Shown: positions 37,401 through 46,310, numbered from the stretch's first letter. The stretch: 64,000 nucleotides of DNA from Aureicoccus marinus (GCF_002954325.1 NZ_MQVX01000001.1:1270196-1334195), one strand, 5' to 3'. Translations and numbers: made by a program. The notes: generated by a model from the sequence alone, not told the origin.

Positions 37401-37797
37401 ATTCATCAAGGATTTGGTAGAAGCGGGTGGTTTGGCCGGAATCGGTAGTCACGGACAATTGCAAGGCCTGGGTTACCACTGGGAACTGTGGTCAGTGGCT
37501 AGTGGAGGCTTAAACAACCACGACGCTCTGCGGGTAGCGACCATTATCGGTGCAGAAGACATCGGATTGGATGGCGACCTGGGTAGTTTGGAAGACGGCA
37601 AGTTGGCCGATATCGTCATTCTCGAAAAGAACCCCCTAGATGATTTGCGCAACACCAATACAGTGGCTTACGTGATCAAGAACGGGAAGGTTTACAATGC
37701 CGATACCCTGGACGAGGTTTGGCCTGAGGAGGCGAAGGCAGCCCCTTTCTCCTGGCAGACACCCAAGCCCGAAGGCTTACCGGGAATCAAAAAATAA
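34420..37797 (+). CDS. TolB-like beta-propeller fused to amidohydrolase
   Basis: 1125 residues, signal peptide ending at about 20. Residues about 40-640 contain PD40/TolB propeller repeats (SPDGKTIVFDLMGDLY, SPDGKTILFISDKSGNDNIW, SPDGKYLVFATWNKNEGHLY). A Lys/Glu-rich linker (about 650-690) leads to the amidohydrolase domain with PGFVDTHAHMWPAWG (HxH), KMYLVGNRQQRQW, GHEHALPIYP and GIGSHGQLQGLGYHWELW. The end GSLEDGKLADIVILEKNPLDD closes the fold. The family is common in Bacteroidetes and thought to process peptide-like substrates; substrate unknown. A terminator follows. Confidence 0.85.
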   Translation: MNMRFILALLALASLGVHAQEKTKDSTKKKKATKELPLEPTRKVEFSTNEGTWISLDVSPDGKTIVFDLMGDLYTLPIGGGKATALTSGMAYDVHPRFSPDGKTILFISDKSGNDNIWTMELATKKDKQLTKDKKGNHFSAEWTADGDYIIGTKGGLSIKPHIYHKDGGAGSKLVAKPDNLKLTDPAVSPDGKLAYFSQRRGAWNYNAQLPQYQIGTYDMEDGDRATITSKYGSAFTPTLSPNGKWLVYGTRFEDQTGLILRDLKSGKEEWLAYPIQRDEQESIAPLGVLPAMSFTPDSKELIVSYGGKIHSINIANKTSRNIPFEVDVKLDMGPRLEFKYPIEDNKTAFATQIRDARPSPDGKKLAFTALNRLYIMDYPNGTPKRLTKNDFVEAHPSWSPDGKYLVFATWNKNEGHLYKVNTTGRARPQRLTQESGLYMNPEWSYNSNRIAFTRGSSQTFSDMVGPFSGRLQEDLVWINADGGPVVMIDKSKGRGRPHFSKKDDRIYLSAGRKLISIRWDGTDQKEHLNLKGIVTFGFGDFIHDEYGGHSIIHFHGGKEPRDRSSIPNEIRISPDGKSALAKINNDIYSMLIPKYGQTPTLSLANAANAAFPAKKLTTMGGEFPSWSSDNKRIHWSLGASHFQYDLAASEQFADSLAAAKKKEKELEKKKDSTQKKDDKKKEKKKDPKYLAKEYEVKVPYTKYAPEGDLLLQGGRLITMKGKEVIENGDIWVQNNRIKAIGLSGSLSVPRGTKVIDVSGKTLVPGFVDTHAHMWPAWGIHKNQVWPYTANLAYGVTTTRDPQTATTDVLTYGDMVEAGMMDGPRIYSTGPGVGFWGYNLTSLDHTKEVLKQYSKYFNTKTIKMYLVGNRQQRQWVVEACRELKLMPTTEGGLDFKLNMTQLLDGYPGHEHALPIYPLYKDVIQSVAESKMAVTPTLLVSYGGPWAENYFYSREDVWGDKKIQHFTPYSELASKSRRRPGWFMDEEHVFQKHAEFIKDLVEAGGLAGIGSHGQLQGLGYHWELWSVASGGLNNHDALRVATIIGAEDIGLDGDLGSLEDGKLADIVILEKNPLDDLRNTNTVAYVIKNGKVYNADTLDEVWPEEAKAAPFSWQTPKPEGLPGIKK

Positions 37798-37803
37798 GCA
37801 CGC

Positions 37804-37832
37804 AAAAAGCGGGCCTCTTGGGGCCCGCTTTT
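37804..37832. terminator. Bidirectional terminator between convergent genes
   Basis: The 11-bp stem AAAAGCGGGCC / GGCCCGCTTTT, with T runs on both strands, lies between the amidohydrolase gene and the convergent LruC gene and can serve both. Confidence 0.8.
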
Positions 37833-37859
37833 CATTAGTGGTCAATGGTTTAGTATAGA

Positions 37860-39851
37860 CTACTTAATCTTGTCTTTATTGATATACCCTGGCATATCCA
37901 AGTACCAATCCTGGTTCACCTGGCCGCCTGAAAGAGCCCAGGCCTGGAAGTAGTTGAACACGCTATCGATTCCTACTTTCTCACGAGGCACATAAACTGA
38001 TCCCTGAAGGAGCATGGCCCAAGGCAATCCGTTTTCGGTTTTGTAGTTTCCTTCGGTATCTTGAGAAGTGGCGTCCTTTGCGAATTGAGCATCTCCCAGA
38101 GCCGTTGGCATTTTAAAAGGTAAGTGCACTTCTCTTTCTCTTTGTTTGTTGACGATCAAGAAAGGATCGATTTCGAAGTTCTGGTATACAGCAGCATCCA
38201 AAGGCGCCGTAAACTCGATGGACAATTCTTTAATCTTGTGGCCCATACGACTGTGATCATCGGTCAGAATCAAGACCGCATCTTGCTGATTGGCCTCGAC
38301 ACCATTACTAGCCAGGTTTATGTAGTTGTGGAAGAGACGATTTCCGTTTACCTGAGCTATTTGGTTACTCGCAAAGTTTCTCATCGCTAATCCAAAGCCA
38401 TTGGTCATCCCAGCACCATCATTCACTACTCGGAATAACACGTTTGTTTTGACCAATTGGTTTTGAGCATTCAAAAAGTACTCGTAGTGGTACTCCATGG
38501 TGGTATCGTTGAAGTCGTAGTCACCCAAATAAGGCCACAGATCTTCTGACATAAAGGTCATCCATCCATTCTTCGAAGGAATAAACCGTCGGTACGCCAA
38601 GCTAGGGTCCGCTGGAAACTCATCGTTGCTGTCAGCCACTCCGTCACCATCAGTATCGGTCATATCGATATCAATTGACCAGTCTCCGTAGCACAGGTCA
38701 GTTATCGCAAATCCAAGGTTATTCCAAGCGGTATTCCACTCCCCAGTAGTCGGGTTCAACTGAATCAAACTGGCAGAAACTTCGCTGTCAGAAATCCACA
38801 GCATCCCGTCTTCATCCATTGCAATTCCGGTTGGCTCAAAAGGCAATTCCTCCGTGTTAATTTTAGTAGCATCAAAGCTGTTTCCATTCATTTTCAAAGC
38901 GTACACTCCGCTCGCAGTAGCCATAAAGAGCTCTCCGTTCGGTGTCATCGTCATATCGCCACCCTGGCTTTCTGGCATTCCCTGAATACGGAAATTCCCA
39001 GTCAGGCGAGCATCAATTTTAGACAGTACCCGTATACGATTACCATTAGAAACATAAAGTGATTTGGCATCAGGACCCTTGGTCATCCTCTGAGCCTCAA
39101 GAGACCCCGCATTGCCCTCAAAAGACCAAAAGCCCTCTGCAATATCAAACTTGCGTAAAATGCTGAAATTACGGTCCTGTGCTAAAGCGTAAATAACCTG
39201 TTCTTCGGCTGAATAAGTAGTAGCATTGGTTCCTTCAGGAAGGATATCCAAAAGCACGGTCTCTCCTGTAGTTGGATCGATCAAGTTCAGCTCAGCTGTC
39301 CCATTGATGGCGATCAAATAGGTATTGTGTCCAGTCTTGCTCGTCGTCAAATTCATTCCCTTTCCAACTGCTGAAGTATTCAAAGACAATACTCCTTCTT
39401 CCGCCCGAAAGAAGGTTCCTTGGTAAGTCTTGCCCACTCGGCGCCGAACATAAATCTGATTGGTATAGGTTGGAATAGCAGCTCGAATTTGCAAAACCCC
39501 ATTTTGGGCAGCTCCGCTAAAGATTTCATCCAAAAGATTAATACTATCTAAGCCATACTTTTGGTTAGCAGTCTTCACCTCCTGATTAGCCATAGCATAC
39601 TGCTCAGGATTCAAAAGATCTCTGTGATATAGGTATACATTATAGTGGGCATCGGTGTCATTGTCCTGAATATCCAATGCGAATTTGGCACTGGTTTCGT
39701 AATCGAAGTCTTCAGGAAAATCCACATCGCTTATCTTAGACTCGGTTTCTTCCGCCTGCTTTACTTCCTCTGCAACGGGTTGGTCAATACCCCCTAGGGA
39801 ACATGATAAGGAAGCACTAATAATCAGTATCGTAACAAACGTCTTATTCAT
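37860..39851 (-). CDS. LruC-domain lipoprotein
   Basis: 663 residues from the ATG at 39851; a longer frame start at 39896 lacks a signal. The lipobox ASLSCSLG marks a lipoprotein. The middle (about 120-420) resembles an NHL/SMP-30-like propeller (TPNGELFMATASGVYALK, TGIAMDEDGMLWISDSE). The C-terminal third is a LruC domain, starting with calcium-binding-like DTDGDGVADSNDEFP and containing YLGDYDFNDTTMEYHYEY. LruC domains occur in surface proteins of Bacteroidetes and Leptospira; role unknown. Confidence 0.82.
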   Translation of the reverse strand: MNKTFVTILIISASLSCSLGGIDQPVAEEVKQAEETESKISDVDFPEDFDYETSAKFALDIQDNDTDAHYNVYLYHRDLLNPEQYAMANQEVKTANQKYGLDSINLLDEIFSGAAQNGVLQIRAAIPTYTNQIYVRRRVGKTYQGTFFRAEEGVLSLNTSAVGKGMNLTTSKTGHNTYLIAINGTAELNLIDPTTGETVLLDILPEGTNATTYSAEEQVIYALAQDRNFSILRKFDIAEGFWSFEGNAGSLEAQRMTKGPDAKSLYVSNGNRIRVLSKIDARLTGNFRIQGMPESQGGDMTMTPNGELFMATASGVYALKMNGNSFDATKINTEELPFEPTGIAMDEDGMLWISDSEVSASLIQLNPTTGEWNTAWNNLGFAITDLCYGDWSIDIDMTDTDGDGVADSNDEFPADPSLAYRRFIPSKNGWMTFMSEDLWPYLGDYDFNDTTMEYHYEYFLNAQNQLVKTNVLFRVVNDGAGMTNGFGLAMRNFASNQIAQVNGNRLFHNYINLASNGVEANQQDAVLILTDDHSRMGHKIKELSIEFTAPLDAAVYQNFEIDPFLIVNKQREREVHLPFKMPTALGDAQFAKDATSQDTEGNYKTENGLPWAMLLQGSVYVPREKVGIDSVFNYFQAWALSGGQVNQDWYLDMPGYINKDKIK

Positions 39852-40052
39852 GACTCGTACTTTTGATTCTGGTATTTCAATATCTAAAGACACCACCCCC
39901 GTCCTCCTGCATTAGCTCTGAATTTGGGTTTTGACAAGTTGGATCGACAAGGACTATCGACGAATGGTAAATTTTCTTGAAGGTCAATTCTTACAGTGCT
40001 GGCTATTCACCCGTATTTTTTGCAATTTGTAGGACGAATTCAATCATCAATC

Positions 40053-40724
40053 ATGAAACGTATCTTGCTTTTGGGCCTCCTTTTTGGCCTTTGCTTCTCT
40101 TGCCAAAATCAAAATGAACTTACCCCTGAAAATGTGTCCCAAATTCAAGCAGAATTGCAGACGATTCTTGAAGTGGATCAGGCCTATGCGGGAATCCCTC
40201 CAAAGGAATTAAGGGATCAATGGGGTCATAAGAAGGCTTGGGACATCTTTATGGAAAAGCGAGACAGTGTTAGTTTGCAACACCAAGCGCAAGTAAAAGA
40301 GTGGTACGATACCTACGGCTACCTCGGATTTGATCAAGTAGGCGAAGAGGCCAGCAGTAACTTTTGGATTGTGATTCAACACGCAGACAACGACCTGCCT
40401 TTTCAGCAAAAAATGCTGGAAGTTATGCAGGAAGAGTTGAAAAAGAACAATGTACGTCCCAGTGAGTACGCCCTGCTGGAAGACCGGGTCAATGTGGCCC
40501 TGAAAAAGAAACAGCGCTTTGGCACGCAGGTGACCTACAACGACAAAGGGCAAGCCATACCCATAAACGGCTTGGTCGATTCCCTAAACATCGAGACCCT
40601 CAGAGCAGAATACAAATTGCAGTCTTTCAAAGAGTACTGCAACCAAATGACCGAGGCCCATTTCTTTATGAACAAAGACTATTTAGCCGAAAAGGGAATT
40701 ACAGAACCTCAGCTGTACGAATAG
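40053..40724 (+). CDS. DUF6624 domain lipoprotein
   Basis: 223 residues from the ATG at 40053; the lipobox LLFGLCFSC gives an acylated Cys at about 17. The DUF6624 pattern is visible: YGYLGFDQVGEEASSNFWIVIQHADNDLPFQQKMLEVM, YALLEDRVNVALKKKQRFGTQ and the Asn/Gly-rich NDKGQAIPINGL. Function of the family is unknown. No obvious operon partner; 133 bp downstream begins the ankyrin operon. Confidence 0.78.
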   Translation: MKRILLLGLLFGLCFSCQNQNELTPENVSQIQAELQTILEVDQAYAGIPPKELRDQWGHKKAWDIFMEKRDSVSLQHQAQVKEWYDTYGYLGFDQVGEEASSNFWIVIQHADNDLPFQQKMLEVMQEELKKNNVRPSEYALLEDRVNVALKKKQRFGTQVTYNDKGQAIPINGLVDSLNIETLRAEYKLQSFKEYCNQMTEAHFFMNKDYLAEKGITEPQLYE

Positions 40725-40822
40725 GGAGCCTGTGCACCTTTGATCGACCTACTTGTGCTCAGAAAGTAAATCTTCCGCTATAGTTTTATTCTTTTTATTT
40801 ATACCAAATCTAAATTAGGTCG

Positions 40823-40830
40823 TATTTTTG
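40823..40830 (+). promoter_or_regulatory. Bacteroidetes-type -7 element (TATTTTTG)
   Basis: Matches the TAnnTTTG consensus 28 bp upstream of the ATG at 40858, the start of the ankyrin-DUF2271-PepSY operon. A clear -33 TTTG box at the usual 19-21 bp spacing is not seen, so the call is moderate. Confidence 0.45.
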
Positions 40831-40857
40831 TGTTCGATGCTTTAGCAAAAAGAACAC

Positions 40858-42360
40858 ATGAAGAAAATCGTTTTATCCCTACTGCCTGTACTCGCTTTCC
40901 TCTCTTTTGCTTCTATAAATGCGCAAGAGAATATATTCCTCAACAGAGACTACTGGAAGGCGAATCCCAGTATTGCTCAAATAGAAAAAGACAGAGCAAC
41001 TCCCGGTAACGATCTGACCGAACTCAACTCCAATGCATTTGATGCGGTCTGTTACGCCATCCTGGAAAAAGCCAATAACAAAACAATTCAACACCTCTTA
41101 AAGGCCGAAGGAAACGGTGTCAACAAAATCACCCATGACAGCCGAACCTATTTGTTCTGGGCTGCCCTTCGAAACAACCTGGACCTGATGAAGTACCTGG
41201 TCGCTCAGGGAGCCCGATTGGATTTAAAAGACAGCCACGGAAATACGGTCATGACCTTCGCCGCCAATGCCGGTCAAGCCAATCCCGCCCTCTACGATTT
41301 CTTGATCCAAAAAGGCACGGATATCACCGAGCAAAAAAGCCTTGCTGGGGCCAATGTGCTGCACCTCCTCGCTCCTTATACCTCTGATCTGTGTGCTTTT
41401 GACTTCTTTTTGGACAAGGGGTTGAGTCTCCAGGATACCGACAAAAACGGCAACGGCTTGGTGGAGTACGCTGCCAAAGGCGGTCAAAAAACACTGATTG
41501 AGCAGCTTCTTGCCAAAAAGGTGCCTTATGTAAAAGACGGAAAAGGCTCGGCTAACGCCATGATCATGGCCAGTCAAGGCATGCGCAATAAGCCCAATTC
41601 AGTGGAATTCTTCCACTACTTGGAAGGCTTGGGAATCAGTCCCAAAGTCACCGATGCCGAAGGAAGAAACCCCCTCCATATCCTGGCTTACCGTGGAAAA
41701 GACCAAGCAGTCTTCAATTACTTCCTGAATAAAGGGGTAGATGTAAATGAAAAAGACAAGGAAGGGAGAACGGCTTTTATGAATGCGGCCTACCTGAACT
41801 CTTTAGAGATGATCAAATTCCTTGCTCCCAGGGTATTTGGAATCAACGACTGGGATAAAGAAGGTCGTTCTGCTCTGGCCTACGCCATCCAGAGAAACAG
41901 TCCAGAAGTGGTCAACTTTTTGCTCGAAAAAGGAGCTGATGCCAAGTTTATTGATGCTAAAGGGAATACAGCCGCCTACTACCTCACTCGCAGTTTTAGC
42001 CCGCGGAATACCGAAGCCTTCGAAGCGAAGCTGGCCATGCTCGAAAGCAAAGGGGTATCGTTAAAAGAGATGCAGCACGGGGGAAACACCTTGGCTCACC
42101 TCGCTGCCAAGGAGAACAATCTGGCACTGCTCAAGCGCCTGGAGGAATATCAACTCGCCTTAAACAGCCGCAATATGGACGGTAATACCGCCCTGCACTT
42201 GGCCGCTATGTCCGCCAAAAATGAAGATATCCTCAAATACCTAATCGCCCAAGGGGCAGACAAAACCGCGAAAACAGAATTTGAAGAAAGTGTACTGGAT
42301 CTGGCCAAAGAGAACGAACTCCTCTCGGCCGCCGGAACCTCCCTTGACTTCCTCAAATAA
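40858..42360 (+). CDS. Exported ankyrin-repeat protein
   Basis: 500 residues; signal peptide ending at about 21 (SINAQ). From about 95 onward it is a solenoid of about ten ankyrin repeats (NNLDLMKYLVAQGARLDLKD, SPEVVNFLLEKGADAKFID, NTALHLAAMSAKNEDILKYL). Such solenoids bind proteins. It is located in the periplasm. It starts the operon with DUF2271 (9 bp gap) and the PepSY reductase, a combination also seen in other Bacteroidetes, which suggests a scaffold for the redox partners; that is inference. Confidence 0.85.
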   Translation: MKKIVLSLLPVLAFLSFASINAQENIFLNRDYWKANPSIAQIEKDRATPGNDLTELNSNAFDAVCYAILEKANNKTIQHLLKAEGNGVNKITHDSRTYLFWAALRNNLDLMKYLVAQGARLDLKDSHGNTVMTFAANAGQANPALYDFLIQKGTDITEQKSLAGANVLHLLAPYTSDLCAFDFFLDKGLSLQDTDKNGNGLVEYAAKGGQKTLIEQLLAKKVPYVKDGKGSANAMIMASQGMRNKPNSVEFFHYLEGLGISPKVTDAEGRNPLHILAYRGKDQAVFNYFLNKGVDVNEKDKEGRTAFMNAAYLNSLEMIKFLAPRVFGINDWDKEGRSALAYAIQRNSPEVVNFLLEKGADAKFIDAKGNTAAYYLTRSFSPRNTEAFEAKLAMLESKGVSLKEMQHGGNTLAHLAAKENNLALLKRLEEYQLALNSRNMDGNTALHLAAMSAKNEDILKYLIAQGADKTAKTEFEESVLDLAKENELLSAAGTSLDFLK

Positions 42361-42369
42361 GCTTAGAAG

Positions 42370-42873
42370 ATGAAAAGAAAGATCACTCTCTTTACCGGAT
42401 TATTCAGTCTACTACTGATCTCCAGCCTTTTGGTAAGCTTCAATCCTGGCCCGACCAAAGTCAGCTACAAATGCATGATCCAATTGACCAATTACAACGG
42501 GCACGGGGCTTATGTCGTTGTCTCTTTACTGGACAAAGACGGGAAATACGTCGAAACCCTCTATGTGCAGGGAGATGACGAAGAATGGTACCACGATATC
42601 CCGGAATGGTGGTCCTTTTACGAGAAAGACCAAAGCGACATTGATGCCATCACCGGGGCAACGGTTGGCGGAGGCCAAAGAACCATTCAAGTCATCCAAC
42701 TCCCGGCCGATAAAATCAATGCGGGATACCAACTGCGTTTTGAAACGGCGGTGGAAGATCAGAAGTACTACGCCGATGACTTGCAGTTTGAGCTCACTAC
42801 CGAAAATCTCAAAACCAAAAAAGAAGGCAAGGGTTACATTCGCTATGTGCGAATGATTCCCGCTTCTTCCTAA
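42370..42873 (+). CDS. DUF2271 protein with candidate FMN-attachment motif
   Basis: 167 residues with an N-terminal signal (LFTGLFSLLLISSLLVSF). The DUF2271 fold is seen in IQLTNYNGHGAYVVVSLLDKDGKYVETLYVQGDDEEWY. Bases 42643-42663 encode D-A-I-T-G-A-T, which fits the D-x-x-[ST]-G-A-T signature at which ApbE links FMN to the Thr/Ser. It lies between the ankyrin gene and the PepSY-flavodoxin reductase, so it could be the periplasmic flavin carrier or acceptor of that reductase. Flavinylation itself is inferred. Confidence 0.8.
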   Translation: MKRKITLFTGLFSLLLISSLLVSFNPGPTKVSYKCMIQLTNYNGHGAYVVVSLLDKDGKYVETLYVQGDDEEWYHDIPEWWSFYEKDQSDIDAITGATVGGGQRTIQVIQLPADKINAGYQLRFETAVEDQKYYADDLQFELTTENLKTKKEGKGYIRYVRMIPASS

Positions 42874-42879
42874 GCTCCT

Positions 42880-45063
42880 ATGACCCTATCCGTATGGAGG
42901 TTTAGTCATCAATTGCTGGCACTGGCCAGCTCCCTGTTTCTTTTACTGGCCTCTGTAACGGGTATTATCCTGGCTTTTGAACCCCTGGTAGAAGGATCAA
43001 AGCCGTATTCCGCCTCTTTCAATGAACAGACCATTGGGCAAACCCTGGAGATCCTTGAGGCCCAGTACCCCGAAATCCTCTCTTTGGAAGTCGATCGCTA
43101 CAACCGGGTACTCCTGGAAGGAATTGATGCAGAAGGCGCAAGCTTTCGGTATTATGTGGATCCCGAAAGCGGCAAAAAACTCGGAGAACCGGAAGAAAAG
43201 AGCGCCCTCTTTCGCTTTACCACCAACCTGCACCGCTCCCTCTTTTTAAAAAGTGTCGGTCGCTTTTTTGTAGGCTTGTTTTCTTTTTTGATGTGTCTGA
43301 TCACCATCACCGGCTTTTTACTGCTGCTCCAGCGCCAAGGTGGCTGGAAGAAACTCTATTCCAAAATCCCCAAAGAAGACAAGTCTTCCTATTACCATGT
43401 TATTCTGGGGCGGTGGTTCATCCTGCCTATCCTGATTGTTGGAGCGACTGGAGTTTACCTTTCTCTAGAGAAGTTCTCTTTGCTGCCTCCCCTAGCCTTG
43501 GAACACCGCTTACCTGAACAGATCGACGAGACCATGGATGGAACAGCTTCTTACGAATTGGAGCTCTTTAAAAACACGCCCTTGGAAGAGTTGCGAAAGC
43601 TCAGCTATCCCTTTTCTGAATTTCCGGAGGATTATTTTGAAGTTGCTTTGCAAGACCGAGAACTGTGGTTGCACCAATATACCGGGGAAGCACTAAGTGA
43701 ACTCTCCTACCCGTTCACCACTTTAGCGCAACGCTGGAGCATGCTGTTGCATACTGGTCAAGGCTCTCTATTGTGGGCCATCGTGCTCTTGCTAGTGGGC
43801 ATCAGTTTGGTCTATTTTTTATACAGCGGTATCCGTATCTGGGGGGTTAGAACTCGAAAAACGAAGAAGTCCAGTGTCGTTGTGGTCCCTGCTGAAGAAG
43901 CTGACACCATACTGCTGGTGGGCTCGGAAACCGGAAACACCTTTGCTTTTGCCGCCCTATTACAAAAAGCGCTTTTGGATCTGGGCAAACAAACCCATGT
44001 GGCTGAACTCAACTCCTACCAAATGTACCCCAAAGCAGAGGAGCTCATCATTCTAACTGCGACTTATGGCGAAGGGGAACACACCACCAACGGACGCCAC
44101 TTTTTAAAACTTCTGGACGAAGTCTCCCAACAGCAGACCTTGAACTACTCCGTAGTAGGATTTGGGTCCTTGCAATACCCCGACTTTTGCGCTTTCGCCA
44201 TCGATATTGATAAAAAACTGGCTGAGCTTCCTGGGTTCGAAGAGAACAATCCCCTTTTTAAAATCAACAACCAGGATTTCAGGGCTTTCGAAACCTGGGC
44301 TCAAGGGTGGAGTGCTAAGAGTGGGCAAGTCCTCAAGCTTGAACCCCTCAAAAAGAAAAAGAAGAAACGCCGTTATATTCCCTTTGAAGTGATCGAAAAA
44401 AGTGCCTTGAATCTCGACGATACCTTCACCTTAAAGCTAAGGCCGCAAAAGAAAGCCAAGTTTACCTCCGGAGATTTGGCCGGAATCTTGGCGGAAGATG
44501 GAAACATCCGTCAATACTCCATTGCTAAAGTCGCTGGTGATTTGGTCCTCAGCGTGAAAAAACACGAACACGGACTCTGTTCCACTTTATTGAGCCAATT
44601 AGCCCCCGGAGACTCCCTGATGATCAACCTCCAAAAGAATCATGAGTTCCATTTACCTGGATTTGCCCAACACGTGCTGCTCATCGGAAACGGTACCGGG
44701 ATCGCCCCTTACTTGGGTATGCTGGAGCAACATCATTCGGATAAAGAAATCCATCTGCTTGCCGGCCTGAGAACAAAGGAATCCTACGAACTTTATAAAC
44801 CCTATCTGGAGGCTTATCCTCCACAGACGTTGGAGCTCGCTTTTTCTCAAGAAAAAGAGGGACAGTACGTGCAGGATATTCTTCAGCAGAAAGCTTCCTG
44901 GGTTGCCAAAGGGCTCGAAAACGAAATGGTGATCATGATCTGCGGCTCCTTAAAAATGCAAAATGGGGTCCTCGAAGTACTCGAAAACATCTGTCAGACT
45001 GAGTTGGGTGTACCCCTCAGCGATTTCGAGAACATGGAGCAGATCCGCATGGATTGCTATTGA
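42880..45063 (+). CDS. PepSY membrane protein fused to flavodoxin and NADPH/FAD reductase domains
   Basis: 727 residues. The N-terminal third has PepSY-associated membrane helices (about 10-30, 130-153, 178-200, 290-315) and a periplasmic loop. After a basic linker comes a flavodoxin domain (TILLVGSETGNTFAFAALLQ, TATYGEGEHTTNGRHF, GFGSLQYPDFCAFA) and then a sulfite-reductase-like FAD/NAD(P) domain (RQYSIAKV for FAD, GNGTGIAPYLGMLE for NADPH, MICGSLKMQNGV). It should carry electrons from cytosolic NADPH across the membrane, plausibly to the flavinylated DUF2271 neighbour, and may drive iron or metal-chelate reduction. Confidence 0.88.
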   Translation: MTLSVWRFSHQLLALASSLFLLLASVTGIILAFEPLVEGSKPYSASFNEQTIGQTLEILEAQYPEILSLEVDRYNRVLLEGIDAEGASFRYYVDPESGKKLGEPEEKSALFRFTTNLHRSLFLKSVGRFFVGLFSFLMCLITITGFLLLLQRQGGWKKLYSKIPKEDKSSYYHVILGRWFILPILIVGATGVYLSLEKFSLLPPLALEHRLPEQIDETMDGTASYELELFKNTPLEELRKLSYPFSEFPEDYFEVALQDRELWLHQYTGEALSELSYPFTTLAQRWSMLLHTGQGSLLWAIVLLLVGISLVYFLYSGIRIWGVRTRKTKKSSVVVVPAEEADTILLVGSETGNTFAFAALLQKALLDLGKQTHVAELNSYQMYPKAEELIILTATYGEGEHTTNGRHFLKLLDEVSQQQTLNYSVVGFGSLQYPDFCAFAIDIDKKLAELPGFEENNPLFKINNQDFRAFETWAQGWSAKSGQVLKLEPLKKKKKKRRYIPFEVIEKSALNLDDTFTLKLRPQKKAKFTSGDLAGILAEDGNIRQYSIAKVAGDLVLSVKKHEHGLCSTLLSQLAPGDSLMINLQKNHEFHLPGFAQHVLLIGNGTGIAPYLGMLEQHHSDKEIHLLAGLRTKESYELYKPYLEAYPPQTLELAFSQEKEGQYVQDILQQKASWVAKGLENEMVIMICGSLKMQNGVLEVLENICQTELGVPLSDFENMEQIRMDCY

Positions 45064-45197
45064 CTTACAGCTACTTACTAGAAGTTCAAAGGGTTCAATT
45101 CACGAGTTGACCCGGCAAAAAGGTCTCATTTCCTGAATTGAGTCGAACCGCTTGCTTGCATTTTGCAGCTTTGTCTGGAATCCAAAAAGCAACAGAC

Positions 45198-45761
45198 ATG
45201 AAAAAAGCACTTTTATTGGCCCTCACCCTCGGACTCTTCTCAAACCTTTCAGCTCAAAACTTTAAAACCAAAAAAGCGCGGACCCTAACCTGGATTGGGA
45301 AGGCGGCTTATGGCTCCTACGAACCCCGTGGAGAAATCAAGTTGAAATCGGCCCAAATGAATATCGAAGAGAATACCCTGACCTCCCTGGAGCTCATCAT
45401 CGATATGCAAAGCCTGAGCCACGATAACAGCCGATTAGAAAAGCACCTGAAAAATGCGGATTTCTTTGAAGTGGACAAATACCCCCAAGCCCGCTTCACC
45501 TTAAAAGAAGCGGTTAGCCTAGAGGAGCAAACCCTCAAGCTGCGCGGAATGTTGACAGTAAAAGACAAGACCCAGTTCGAAGAATTCGAGGTGGCCATCA
45601 CCCAACTCGAAGACGAAGTGGTCCTGCAATTCAAGGTCAATGTTAACCGCATCGACTATGGGGTTACCTACAATTCCCCCACTCTATTTCAAACGATGAA
45701 AAACGATGCCATTGACGACAACTTCCAGCTGAAAGGCCGCGTACAGCTCTTTGCTCTTTAG
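45198..45761 (+). CDS. YceI family periplasmic protein
   Basis: 187 residues from the ATG at 45198 with a signal peptide ending at about 20 (NLSAQ). YceI lipocalin-fold pattern: LTWIGKAAYGSYEPRGEIKLKSAQM, LIIDMQSLSHDN, LKNADFFEVDKYPQARFTLKEA and KVNVNRIDYGVTY. YceI proteins bind isoprenoid-like lipids in the periplasm. It follows the PepSY operon by 134 bp and has its own leader. Confidence 0.88.
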   Translation: MKKALLLALTLGLFSNLSAQNFKTKKARTLTWIGKAAYGSYEPRGEIKLKSAQMNIEENTLTSLELIIDMQSLSHDNSRLEKHLKNADFFEVDKYPQARFTLKEAVSLEEQTLKLRGMLTVKDKTQFEEFEVAITQLEDEVVLQFKVNVNRIDYGVTYNSPTLFQTMKNDAIDDNFQLKGRVQLFAL

Positions 45762-45776
45762 AGCGTTATAAACATA

Positions 45777-45811
45777 AAAAAGCCCGACAGTAGCAATACC
45801 GCCGGGCTTTT
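45777..45811. terminator. Bidirectional terminator
   Basis: AAAAGCCCG and CGGGCTTTT with an 11-12 nt loop, A/T runs on both sides, between the convergent YceI and SRPBCC genes. Confidence 0.75.
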
Positions 45812-45830
45812 CACTTCACTGATTAGCGCC

Positions 45831-46310
45831 TTACTTAGCAGCCATATAGCCTTTAAAAGCGTTGATGCGTTCAACGATCGTCTGATCGTAGTTGCTTCCC
45901 TTATACTTTTCGAAAGTCTTGCGCGAGATTCCTTTAAACCAAACGGTTTCGTTTAGCGTAGCCACTTCTTTTCCTTCCAAAGAACGCTTGATGTAGAGGT
46001 TTCCGGAAGAAAGCTTCGTTCTTAGGGTGTAGGATTGACCAGGAACCCATTCGGTAATCTCAACTTCAAATACTTTTCCGTCTGCAGCGATCGCTTGACA
46101 GACTAAGTTCTCAGACAATTCTTCTTGGCAGCGAACGTCCACGATACCGGAGTCCCACTCCTTAAACATTTTAAAATCGATCAGGTTGTTCCAAGCTTGC
46201 TCGACATTAGTACTTAAGCGAACAGATTGGCTAAAACTCTTCCCGTTTCCGGCCTGTGCAAACAGGGCTACGGGAGCAACAAACAATAGAAATGCGATGA
46301 CATTTTTCAT
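45831..46310 (-). CDS. Exported SRPBCC (START-like) family protein
   Basis: 159 residues with a signal peptide ending at about 20 (LFAQA). The SRPBCC helix-grip pattern is present: SVRLSTNVEQAWNNLIDFKMFKEWDSGI, ITEWVPGQSYTLRT, then a long C-terminal helix (TIVERINAFKGYMAA). The family binds hydrophobic ligands. It is immediately downstream of the Crp/Fnr regulator in opposite-facing context; ligand unknown. Confidence 0.75.
   Translation of the reverse strand: MKNVIAFLLFVAPVALFAQAGNGKSFSQSVRLSTNVEQAWNNLIDFKMFKEWDSGIVDVRCQEELSENLVCQAIAADGKVFEVEITEWVPGQSYTLRTKLSSGNLYIKRSLEGKEVATLNETVWFKGISRKTFEKYKGSNYDQTIVERINAFKGYMAAK

Noticed and set aside
36388..37479. 363-codon open frame on the minus strand
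   Set aside because: It is antisense to the amidohydrolase domain of the gene at 34420, whose motifs are well conserved; the antisense product has no signal, domain or start context.
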